Shown here: one piece after another, positions 1 to 5,480 of the stretch | Layout: each line of letters opens with the position of its first letter | How positions within the stretch are numbered: the first letter of the stretch is position 1 | Translations under genes and position numbers: made by a program | The notes under the pieces: model-generated | What the model was told of the DNA's origin: nothing | Databases searched by the model: none | Seen by the model: the letters and a program-made list of their open reading frames with translations, nothing else | Source of the DNA: Clostridia bacterium | GTDB taxonomy: Bacteria; Bacillota; Clostridia; Christensenellales; Borkfalkiaceae | Assembly (NCBI GenBank): GCA_017648525.1 | Contig: JAGCIP010000229.1 | Coordinates: 1-6,215, forward strand | Direction of reading: 5' to 3' | Length of the DNA stretch: 6,215 nt

Positions 1-97
1 ACCGAAACGGTTTAACGAATATCGCTAGGGGGTAACGGTAACGTTACTCGTAGATAAATGACCGTACACGACAGAACTCGGCTTACAGACCGTCTTG
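1..97 (+). ncRNA. rnpB: RNase P RNA, 3' end (partial; 5' part outside the window)
   Basis: This is the 3' terminal part of the catalytic RNA of ribonuclease P, which removes 5' leaders from precursor tRNAs. Positions 52-92 follow the universally conserved 3' segment: AGATAAATGACCGT, then ACGACAGAACTCGGCTTA at 69-86. As I recall it, the E. coli molecule reads AGAUGAAUGACUGU and ACGACAGAACCCGGCUUA here. Just upstream, GTAACG (32-37) and CGTTAC (42-47) form a hairpin closed by a GUAA loop. This matches helix P18, whose GNRA tetraloop docks into P8 in known structures. A short hairpin ACCG/CGGT lies at 1-11. The mature 3' end should fall near 95-98, where it would pair with the missing 5' end as P1. 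The downstream hairpin at 109-139 is its terminator. The identification is from memory of conserved RNase P sequence; the exact 3' end is inferred. Confidence 0.92.
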
Positions 98-99
98 TA

Positions 100-160
100 A
101 TAAAACACGCCCCGAGCAAGGCTAAACCTTGCTCGGGGCTTATGTTTTATCTTCTTTTTT
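100..160. terminator. Shared bidirectional terminator of rnpB and mnmG
   Basis: A perfect 13-bp stem, GCCCCGAGCAAGG (109-121) with CCTTGCTCGGGGC (127-139), encloses a 5-nt loop. An outer arm ATAAAACA (100-107) can pair with TGTTTTAT (143-150). On the plus strand the hairpin is followed by TTATGTTTTATCTTCTTTTT, suiting rnpB. On the minus strand it is followed by GTGTTTTATTA, suiting mnmG. One element therefore serves two convergent transcripts. Confidence 0.9.
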
Positions 161-2025
161 TATTTAGTTAAATACACCATTAAAACCGCTATATCTGCAG
201 GGGAAACTCCTGAAATTCTGCCCGCTTGCCCTAATGATGCGGGACGGATTTTATCTAACTTTTGCCTTGCTTCTAAACGAAGTCCGCCGATAGATAAATA
301 GTCTATATCGTCTGGAATTTTCTTTTCTTCAAGGCGTTTTGCCTTTTCTATAAGTTCTAATCCCTTTTCTAAATATCCAGAATATTTAGCGTCGATTTCC
401 ACCGTTTCTATAATATCTTTACTTATATTTTCAAACCCGCCAAGCGTTTCAATTATTTCCTTTAAGGGAATTCCACGGCGCACTAAATCGGCACGACTTA
501 TTCCGCTTTGCGGTTTTTGATAGCCGTATTTTGCAAGCAATTCTTCCACTTCTTTGGGTTTAGCCGTAACTTGCATTTGCTCTGTTGCTAAGGCGTATTC
601 TTGCTTTCTTTTTTGGTAAACGGCATAACGCTCGTCGTTAACTAACCCCGCAATTCTGCCCTTTTCGGTAAGTCTAAAGTCGGGATTATCTTGCCTTAAC
701 ACAATGCGATATTCGGCACGGCTAGTCATCATACGATAAGGTTCGTTTGTCCCTTTGGTAACCAAATCGTCTATTAAAACACCTATATACCCGTCGTCAC
801 GAGAAAGAATTAAAGGCGGTAAATCTCTCATTTTAAGCGACGCATTTAGCCCTGCAATAAGCCCTTGAGCCGCCGCCTCTTCATATCCGCTCGTTCCGTT
901 GATTTGCCCCGCCGTGTATAAGCCTTCAATCTTCTTGTACTCTAAAGTAGGGTAAAGGTCAAGCGAATCAATACAATCGTATTCAATCGCATAAGCGTAA
1001 CGCATAATCTCGCAATTTTCTAACCCTTTAACCGTGCGGTACATAGCCTTTTGCACGTCGTGCGGGAGAGAAGTGGACATACCTTGAACGTAAATTTCGT
1101 TAGTGTCCGCACCTTCTGGCTCTAAAAAGAGTTGATGGCGTTCTTTATCTGCAAAACGAACGACCTTATCTTCAATGGACGGGCAGTATCTCGGCCCCGT
1201 TCCTTTGATAAGCCCACCGTATAGGGGAGAGCGGGGTAAGTTCGCCCTGATTATTTCGTGCGTTTTTTCATTTGTATAAGTTAGATAACAAGGGCGTTGT
1301 TCTTGTGGTACTTGTTCGCTCATAAAACTGAACGGATAAATATCTCTCTCGCCGTCTTGAATATCAAGTTTAGAAAAATCGATAGTGCGTGCATCTACTC
1401 TTGCGGGCGTACCCGTCTTAAATCTGCGCACGGTAAACCCTAATTTAATAAGATTTTCGGTAAGTCCGCCGTTAGCCGCTTGGAAACCGTTCGGCCCTGA
1501 CTTTTGTTTCCACTCGCCAGCGATTACGCTACCGTTTAAGTAGACACCCGTTGCAACGATAACCGACCTACACTCTAATATTCCGCCAAATGAAGTTAAA
1601 ACCCCAGAAACCTTTTTTCCGCTTTCGTCGGTTAAAATTTCCACCGCTTCGCCTTGTAAAATTTTAAGGTTTGGCGTGTTTTCCATAGTGCTTTTCATTA
1701 GCGTATGGTAGTAATTTTTATCTTCTTGCCCACGCAAAGATTGAACGGCTGCGCCTTTTCCACGGTTAAGCATGCGGATTTGTAAAAGCGCTTTATCGGC
1801 ATTTATCCCCATTTCTCCGCCAAGCGCATCAATTTCACGAACGATTTGCCCTTTAGCCGTTCCACCGATAGAAGGATTGCAAGCCATAAAGGCTATGCTG
1901 TCTAAATTAAGAGTTAGCATAACCGTATTAAAGCCGGTTCTCGCCAAAGCAAGAGCGGCTTCACAACCGGCGTGGCCGGCACCTATAACGACGGCGTCGT
2001 ATTTTCCTTCTATAAATCTATTCAT
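160..2025 (-). CDS. mnmG: tRNA uridine-5-carboxymethylaminomethyl modification enzyme MnmG (GidA)
   Basis: This FAD-dependent enzyme works in the cytoplasm with the GTPase MnmE to add carboxymethylaminomethyl groups to the wobble uridine (U34) of certain tRNAs. The 621-residue length is normal for the family. The FAD-binding dinucleotide fold starts the protein, with GAGHAG at residues 15-20. The first GidA signature follows at about 49-70 (CNPSIGGTAKG, then IVREIDALGG). The two family-conserved cysteines appear as C49 and C281 (GPRYCPSIEDK). A second FAD-contacting segment, TAGQINGTSGYEEAAAQG, is at 371-388. The C-terminal MnmE- and tRNA-binding part contains LRLEARQKL and GVSPADI (582-612). 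The ATG at 2025 is chosen because it sits just before the FAD fold, although no clear Shine-Dalgarno sequence precedes it. It lies 138 bp downstream of dnaA on the same strand. No terminator is visible in that gap, so cotranscription is possible. Confidence 0.98.
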   Translation of the reverse strand: MNRFIEGKYDAVVIGAGHAGCEAALALARTGFNTVMLTLNLDSIAFMACNPSIGGTAKGQIVREIDALGGEMGINADKALLQIRMLNRGKGAAVQSLRGQEDKNYYHTLMKSTMENTPNLKILQGEAVEILTDESGKKVSGVLTSFGGILECRSVIVATGVYLNGSVIAGEWKQKSGPNGFQAANGGLTENLIKLGFTVRRFKTGTPARVDARTIDFSKLDIQDGERDIYPFSFMSEQVPQEQRPCYLTYTNEKTHEIIRANLPRSPLYGGLIKGTGPRYCPSIEDKVVRFADKERHQLFLEPEGADTNEIYVQGMSTSLPHDVQKAMYRTVKGLENCEIMRYAYAIEYDCIDSLDLYPTLEYKKIEGLYTAGQINGTSGYEEAAAQGLIAGLNASLKMRDLPPLILSRDDGYIGVLIDDLVTKGTNEPYRMMTSRAEYRIVLRQDNPDFRLTEKGRIAGLVNDERYAVYQKRKQEYALATEQMQVTAKPKEVEELLAKYGYQKPQSGISRADLVRRGIPLKEIIETLGGFENISKDIIETVEIDAKYSGYLEKGLELIEKAKRLEEKKIPDDIDYLSIGGLRLEARQKLDKIRPASLGQAGRISGVSPADIAVLMVYLTK

Positions 2026-2046
2026 AAGTTTTAATTTTTTTAGGGA

Positions 2047-2150
2047 TTAGAAACGAGTTAGGCTAGGCTCGCACGGACGAACAGGCGAAATTGACCGTCT
2101 GGTCATTGAGATTGTTCGCTTCGTGCAGAAACGACGCATAACAAAGTTTA
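2047..2150. repeat. REP-like palindromic repeat, copy A (dnaA-mnmG gap)
   Basis: This 104-bp element is about 90% identical to copy B at 6033-6137, with roughly nine substitutions and one indel, and shares its left half with copy C. Its centre folds into a long hairpin. GCACG (2071-2075) pairs with CGTGC (2122-2126), CGAACA (2078-2083) pairs with TGTTCG (2113-2118), and an inner TGACC (2092-2096) pairs with GGTCA (2101-2105). AGAAACGA occurs on both flanks (2049-2056 and 2127-2134). Neither strand has a T run after the hairpin, so it is not a standard terminator. No open reading frame is apparent in it. Confidence 0.9.
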
Positions 2151-2163
2151 TAAGCCCTTAAAA

Positions 2164-3513
2164 TTATTGTTTGAGTAACATCTTTTTAATGTCGTTTATC
2201 TCTCTTGCTAATTTATCGTCGGTCTTTATTTGTTTGTCGATTTTATCACGAGCGTAGATTACGGTTGCGTGGTCACGCCCGAAGAAGTTGCCGACGGTAA
2301 CTTGCGGTAAGGTCATCATATCTAAAATAAGATACATACTTACTTGGCGGGGAAGAACGAACTCTTTGTTTTTTCTCTTTCCGCAAATGTCGTTTTTGGT
2401 AACCTTATAAAAGTTTGAAACGCAGGTAATAATATCTTCTGCTTGGAGTTCTTCTTGTTTTTCGCCCGCAGATTCTTTAAGCGCATTATTAACTAAATCT
2501 ATAGTAATAGGTTTTTCGTGAAGTTTACTTGCAAAAATAACCTTTGTGAGTTTGCCGATAATGGTACGAATATCCGAATCGTCCATCTCTGCGATATAGG
2601 TTAAAACGTTAAGGTCAACGATACACTTTTTCTCTTCTGCCTTTCTTTTAAGAATAGCCACTTTGGTTTCTAAATCGGGAACTTGAACGTCGGCTAACAA
2701 GCCACCTTCAAAGCGGGTGCGCAAACGGTCTTCTAAAACTTCAATTTCTCTCGGCGGGCGGTCACAAGTCAACACTATTTGCTTGTTTTGCATAACGAGT
2801 TCGTTAAAAGTATGGAAGAATTCCGTTTGAACGCCTTGCTTTTTAGCAAGGAATTGCACGTCGTCAATAAGCAAAACGTCCACGTTTCTATATTTTTTTC
2901 TAAAATCAATGCCAGCACCCGTGCCTTTACCACGGCTAATGCTTTCAATGAGATGATTTGTAAACTGCTCGCAAGTAGCGTAAAGCACGTTTGTGCGGGG
3001 AGAGTGTAACTTTAAGTAGTTAGCAATCGCCATCAAAATATGCGTTTTGCCAAGCCCCGTTCCACCGTAAATAAATAGCGGGTTATAAGCGTCGCCAGGG
3101 TTTTCGGCAACCGCTTTTGCGGCAGCGTAAATAAACTCGTTAGAAGAGCCTACTACGAAAGATTCAAAAGTGTATTTGGGGTTAACGGGCAAGCCTTGCG
3201 TTTCAATTCTTTCACGCTCGTCATCACCCAACTGTTTTTCATATTCTTCTTTATTAGACGCAACAACCACGTCAAAATCGTTAATGTAAGAGTTACACTT
3301 GCTAAACGCCTCTCTCATTTTATTCCCGATAGCCTTATCACGAATAGCGTCGGCAAAAACCTTTACGGGCGTTGCTAAAACGATTTTATTCCCATTAACG
3401 TCAACGGGAACTAAATTTTTTACGTACGTTTCGAACGCAATAGAACTAACCGTTTTTTCTAATTCAGGCAAAAAGGTTTGTTCCCATAAAATTTCATAGT
3501 TTTCTTTTTCCAT
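2164..3513 (-). CDS. dnaA: Chromosomal replication initiator protein DnaA
   Basis: DnaA is the AAA+ ATPase that binds DnaA boxes at oriC, opens the duplex and helps load the helicase. At 449 residues it has normal length and all four domains. Domain I (about 1-80, opening with ILWEQTFLPELE) is for oligomerisation and helicase contact. A short charged linker follows (about 82-110). The AAA+ domain (about 111-340) has Walker A GGTGLGKT (150-157), Walker B LLIDD (214-218), sensor 1 around LTCDRPP (248-254), the arginine finger in RLRTRF (R267), and sensor 2 R316. The DNA-binding domain IV holds PRQVSMYL (388-395) and GRDHATV (412-418). AAAGGA (minus strand, 3529-3524) lies 10 nt before the ATG and supports the start. 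The gene diverges from recF, and mnmG follows on the same strand. No dnaN lies next to it, which is unusual. Confidence 0.98.
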   Translation of the reverse strand: MEKENYEILWEQTFLPELEKTVSSIAFETYVKNLVPVDVNGNKIVLATPVKVFADAIRDKAIGNKMREAFSKCNSYINDFDVVVASNKEEYEKQLGDDERERIETQGLPVNPKYTFESFVVGSSNEFIYAAAKAVAENPGDAYNPLFIYGGTGLGKTHILMAIANYLKLHSPRTNVLYATCEQFTNHLIESISRGKGTGAGIDFRKKYRNVDVLLIDDVQFLAKKQGVQTEFFHTFNELVMQNKQIVLTCDRPPREIEVLEDRLRTRFEGGLLADVQVPDLETKVAILKRKAEEKKCIVDLNVLTYIAEMDDSDIRTIIGKLTKVIFASKLHEKPITIDLVNNALKESAGEKQEELQAEDIITCVSNFYKVTKNDICGKRKNKEFVLPRQVSMYLILDMMTLPQVTVGNFFGRDHATVIYARDKIDKQIKTDDKLAREINDIKKMLLKQ

Positions 3514-3547
3514 TTATCATATATCCTTTAATAGTTGATTTATAGGG

Positions 3548-3595
3548 TAAAAAGGCTTGGGCAAAAACGCCGAATTATTGACAAAAGCCTTTTTA
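3548..3595. repeat. 11-bp inverted repeat in the dnaA leader
   Basis: TAAAAAGGCTT (3548-3558) is perfectly complementary in inverted orientation to AAGCCTTTTTA (3585-3595), with 26 nt between. A small inner stem, GGC (3560-3562) with GCC (3569-3571), may extend the structure. It lies 35 bp upstream of the dnaA start and so would be in the dnaA 5' leader if transcription starts further right. The arms end in A and T runs, so it could act as a terminator or attenuator in either direction, or as a cruciform or protein-binding site. The symmetry is seen in the sequence; the function is unknown. Confidence 0.6.
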
Positions 3596-3598
3596 TAG

Positions 3599-3627
3599 TT
3601 GCTTTTAGGTAAAAAACATTATATAAT
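3599..3627 (+). promoter_or_regulatory. Probable sigma-A promoter of recF
   Basis: A perfect -10 hexamer TATAAT (3622-3627) follows a -35-like TTGCTT (3599-3604) with the ideal 17-nt spacer. It would start transcription near 3634 and give recF a leader of about 50 nt. The -10 lies in the palindrome ATTATATAAT (3618-3627), which also reads TATAAT on the minus strand. The dnaA transcript might use it too, though its -35 (TTTATT at 3646-3641) is poor. Confidence 0.6.
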
Positions 3628-3683
3628 ATTTTTAAATAAAAATAAAGTTATTCAACCCAAAGTTTTAAATTTTTTTTAGTTTT

Positions 3684-4784
3684 ATGTTTATAAAGTCCTT
3701 ATCGCTCAAAAACTTCCGCAATTACACGGAAGAAAATATAACTTTTTTAGACGGAGTTAATATTTTAACTGGTCAAAACGCACAAGGTAAAACCAATGCG
3801 GCAGAAGCCATATTCTTTTTATGCACGGGCTACTCTCCACGTGCAAACAAGGACAAGTTGGTCATTAAAAACGGGCAGGACAGCGCCGAAATTTCCGGCG
3901 TTGCGTCTTCTTTGTACGGCGACGTTTCGGTTAAGGTTAACTTTAACAAAAACGACAAGAAAACCATACACGTCAACGGTATTCAAGTTCTAAAAATCGG
4001 GGAAATTCTCGGAAACATAAACAGCGTTTTCTTTAATCCCGCAGAACTAAAACTCGTTCAAGAAAGCCCAGAAGATAGACGCAGATTTTTGAATATTTCA
4101 CTTTCTCAACAATCAAAGTCGTATTTTTACGCTCTGCAACGCTATAATAAGATACTTTCTCAAAGAAACACTCTTCTTAAAGACCCGAATATCTCAATTA
4201 TTCGTGAAACCTTGCCTATCTGGGACGAGCAACTTTGTAAGCAAGCGGGCAAAATTATTCGTGCAAGAAACGAATTTTTAACGAAAATTGCACCTATCGC
4301 CAAAGAAAAGCATCTTCTTTTATCAGACGGCAAAGAAGTTCTCGACCTAAAAACCGAAAGTGGTTATTACGGCACGGAAGAAGAAATTGCTTACGCTCTG
4401 TTTGAAGATTTAAAAACAGGTTTAGACCGTGATTTGCGGTTGGGCTTTACCGGTATCGGCCCACACCGTGACGATATAAAATTTATATTGAACGGAGACG
4501 ACGTGCGTGTTTACGGCTCGCAAGGTCAACAACGAACGGTGGCGCTCTCGCTTAAACTTGCCGAAACCGAAACTTTCTTTGCTCGGTTTGGCGAATATCC
4601 CATACTCATTTTGGACGACGTTTTGAGCGAGCTTGACAAAACTCGTCAAAGAAAACTCATAGGGGCGGTAGAACACTTGCAAACCATTTTCACCGCAACT
4701 AATATTGATAGAACGGTATTTAAGGGCAGGGCATACAATAAATTAACCGTTACTGCGGGAAAGGTAAAACAAGCAAACAAGTAA
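3684..4784 (+). CDS. recF: DNA replication and repair protein RecF
   Basis: RecF is an SMC/ABC-like ATPase that, with RecO and RecR, helps load RecA at single-strand gaps. At 366 residues it has normal length. It opens with the typical SLSLKNFRNY (5-14). Walker A is GQNAQGKTN (30-38). The GPHRDD motif is at 259-264. The ABC signature region YGSQGQQRT is at 277-285, and Walker B ILILDDVLSELD is at 307-318. The start fits the family N-terminus, but only a T-rich stretch (TTTTTTTTAGTTTT) precedes the ATG and no Shine-Dalgarno is visible. Usually recF follows dnaA and dnaN on the same strand. Here it faces away from dnaA across 170 bp with its own promoter, and it ends at a strong terminator, so it appears to be a single-gene transcript. 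Confidence 0.97.
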   Translation: MFIKSLSLKNFRNYTEENITFLDGVNILTGQNAQGKTNAAEAIFFLCTGYSPRANKDKLVIKNGQDSAEISGVASSLYGDVSVKVNFNKNDKKTIHVNGIQVLKIGEILGNINSVFFNPAELKLVQESPEDRRRFLNISLSQQSKSYFYALQRYNKILSQRNTLLKDPNISIIRETLPIWDEQLCKQAGKIIRARNEFLTKIAPIAKEKHLLLSDGKEVLDLKTESGYYGTEEEIAYALFEDLKTGLDRDLRLGFTGIGPHRDDIKFILNGDDVRVYGSQGQQRTVALSLKLAETETFFARFGEYPILILDDVLSELDKTRQRKLIGAVEHLQTIFTATNIDRTVFKGRAYNKLTVTAGKVKQANK

Positions 4785-4865
4785 TTGCGCTTTTACTTGT
4801 CGTGGCTATTATAACCTGCAAAAATTTTAAATGCAATATTATATGCAACTTGTTTTATGAGTAAA

Positions 4866-4916
4866 AAAGAAAGAATAAATAACAACGTTATTTATTCTTT
4901 TTTATTACTATTTTTT
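4866..4916. terminator. Bidirectional terminator between recF and the 70-residue gene
   Basis: AAAGAATAAATAAC (4870-4883) pairs perfectly with GTTATTTATTCTTT (4887-4900) around a 3-nt loop, and the stem extends a few more pairs outward. On the plus strand it runs into a T-rich tract to about 4918, ending recF. On the minus strand it runs into TTTTTTAC (4868-4861), ending the convergent small gene. The stem is very AT-rich but long. Confidence 0.8.
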
Positions 4917-4920
4917 CTTT

Positions 4921-5133
4921 TTAGAATTTTTTTTGATAAATTTCGCCTGCTATGGCGTAAAACAAATCTCTCTTTTTCACATATTCGTCGTACAGTTCTT
5001 TTTGCTCTTTTGTAAAGGTTTTAACTAACTTTTTTTCGGTAGCCCACATACGTGCTTGAGAAATATAAAAGCCGTCAATTACTTCGCTACGTGTTTTGTT
5101 TATAACTTTTTCTATAACTTCTCTTTTTTTCAC
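4921..5133 (-). CDS. Small lysine-rich protein of unknown function (70 residues)
   Basis: I do not recognise this protein. It has 70 residues, is rich in lysine and glutamate (it opens MKKREVIEKVI), and has no signal peptide or membrane segment. It looks like a short soluble helical protein with aromatic residues in the middle (GFYISQARMWATEKK, 21-35) and near the end (RDLFYAIAGEIYQ). The start is GTG at 5133. It is supported by AAAGGA (minus strand, 5148-5143) at 9 nt spacing; the next in-frame ATG (residue 29) has no comparable support. The stop abuts the shared terminator with recF. Upstream on the same strand is the intrinsic terminator of a predicted structured RNA (5157-5192), and no separate promoter is evident. 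Expression may depend on readthrough. The strong ribosome binding site and fitting terminator argue that it is real. Confidence 0.62.
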   Translation of the reverse strand: MKKREVIEKVINKTRSEVIDGFYISQARMWATEKKLVKTFTKEQKELYDEYVKKRDLFYAIAGEIYQKKF

Positions 5134-5156
5134 TTTTGTGTTTCCTTTGCCTACTT

Positions 5157-5192
5157 AAAATAAAAAAGTGCGCCAACCAAAGTTAACGCACT
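5157..5192 (-). terminator. Intrinsic terminator of the predicted small RNA
   Basis: On the minus strand, AGTGCGTTAAC (5192-5182) pairs with GTTGGCGCACT (5177-5167) through 11 bp, including two G-U pairs, around the loop TTTG. TTTTTTATTTTA follows directly. It lies between the structured RNA and the small gene, 9 nt before the latter's AAAGGA. It ends the RNA or acts as an attenuator of the gene. Confidence 0.85.
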
Positions 5193-5366
5193 GAAAACGC
5201 AAACTCCGTTGTTGTCACACAAATCTCAAAATAGCAAAGGATAACCTATGATTGAAAATGAGTGGAATTTGCATTTTTTCAAATTCAATCATTCCCAATT
5301 CTAAGCAAAAATATCCCTTTAAAAAGTAAAGAGCTCTCCCAAATATACTATTTTACTTGTGTGACG
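5162..5366 (-). ncRNA. Predicted rod-shaped small RNA, 6S RNA-like
   Basis: A strong promoter and an intrinsic terminator bound a transcript of about 204 nt with no convincing reading frame. Its ends fold together. GTCACACAAGT (5365-5355) pairs with ATTTGTGTGAC (5224-5214), then AAAATAG (5354-5348) pairs with CTATTTT (5234-5228), leaving only a GAG bulge. Inside is a large asymmetric internal loop (5347-5321). Then AAAGG (5320-5316) pairs with CCTTT (5240-5236). An apical arm pairs ATGATTGAA (5292-5284) with TTCAATCAT (5256-5248), capped by TTTG/CAAA. A long closing stem, a large central bubble and an apical arm in a 150-200 nt RNA are the known hallmarks of 6S RNA, which binds the sigma-70/sigma-A RNA polymerase. 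6S is poorly conserved in sequence, so the identity is inferred from shape. The alternative is a cis-acting leader of the downstream 70-residue gene. Confidence 0.58.
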
Positions 5367-5371
5367 CAATT

Positions 5372-5400
5372 AGTATAACACATCTATTCGTTTTTATCAA
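5372..5400 (-). promoter_or_regulatory. Strong sigma-A promoter for the small RNA
   Basis: On the minus strand, TTGATA (5400-5395) and TATACT (5377-5372) are separated by 17 nt. Each matches the consensus at five of six positions. A TG dinucleotide one base upstream of the -10 makes it an extended -10 promoter. The expected start is near 5365, exactly where the closing stem of the predicted RNA begins. Confidence 0.82.
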
Positions 5401-5418
5401 GTATTTACACAAAATAAT

Positions 5419-5467
5419 AAAAAACCACACTTTTTAGTTTGTTTGCTAATTTTCGTGTGGTTTTTTT
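5419..5467. terminator. Terminator of the cyclophilin gene (symmetric)
   Basis: AAAAAACCACAC (5419-5430) pairs with GTGTGGTTTTTT (5455-5466) through 12 bp. The loop has an inner TTAG/CTAA stem (5434-5437 with 5446-5449). On the minus strand it lies 14 nt after the cyclophilin stop and runs into TTTTTTATTATTTT. It insulates that gene from the small-RNA promoter 19 nt further on. It is symmetric and would also work on the plus strand. Confidence 0.85.
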
Positions 5468-5480
5468 CTTTCTTTTTTTC

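Noticed and set aside
88..95. GACCGTCT at the rnpB 3' end also occurs in all three palindromic repeats (2093-2100, 6079-6086, 6208-6215).
   Set aside because: Only eight bases match and the flanks do not. Chance or local base composition explains it; rnpB is not part of the repeat family.
2071..2126. Central hairpin of repeat copy A as the dnaA terminator.
   Set aside because: The stem is followed on the minus strand by GAGCCTAGCC and not by a T run, so it lacks the second part of an intrinsic terminator.
2047..2150. Palindromic repeat as a CRISPR array or insertion-sequence end.
   Set aside because: The units are 105 bp with non-unique spacing, there are no short unique spacers, and no transposase or cas gene is in the window.
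3575..3583. TTATTGACA as a DnaA box.
   Set aside because: It has two mismatches to TTATCCACA, including a core C, and there is no cluster nearby. It is kept only as a weak hint inside the inverted-repeat finding.
3578..3583. Perfect -35 hexamer TTGACA on the plus strand upstream of recF.
   Set aside because: No -10-like hexamer lies 16-18 nt downstream (GCTTTT is there). The TTGCTT/TATAAT pair further right is better.
4777..4800. ACAAGTA/TACTTGT inverted repeat over the recF stop codon.
   Set aside because: It has only 7 bp with a 10-nt loop and no T run. The much stronger hairpin at 4866-4903 explains termination.
4801..4860. Possible regulatory repeats (ATGCAA twice, ACTTGT twice) between recF and its terminator.
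   Set aside because: They are very short AT-rich repeats in a 3' untranslated stretch, with no symmetry or spacing pattern beyond chance.
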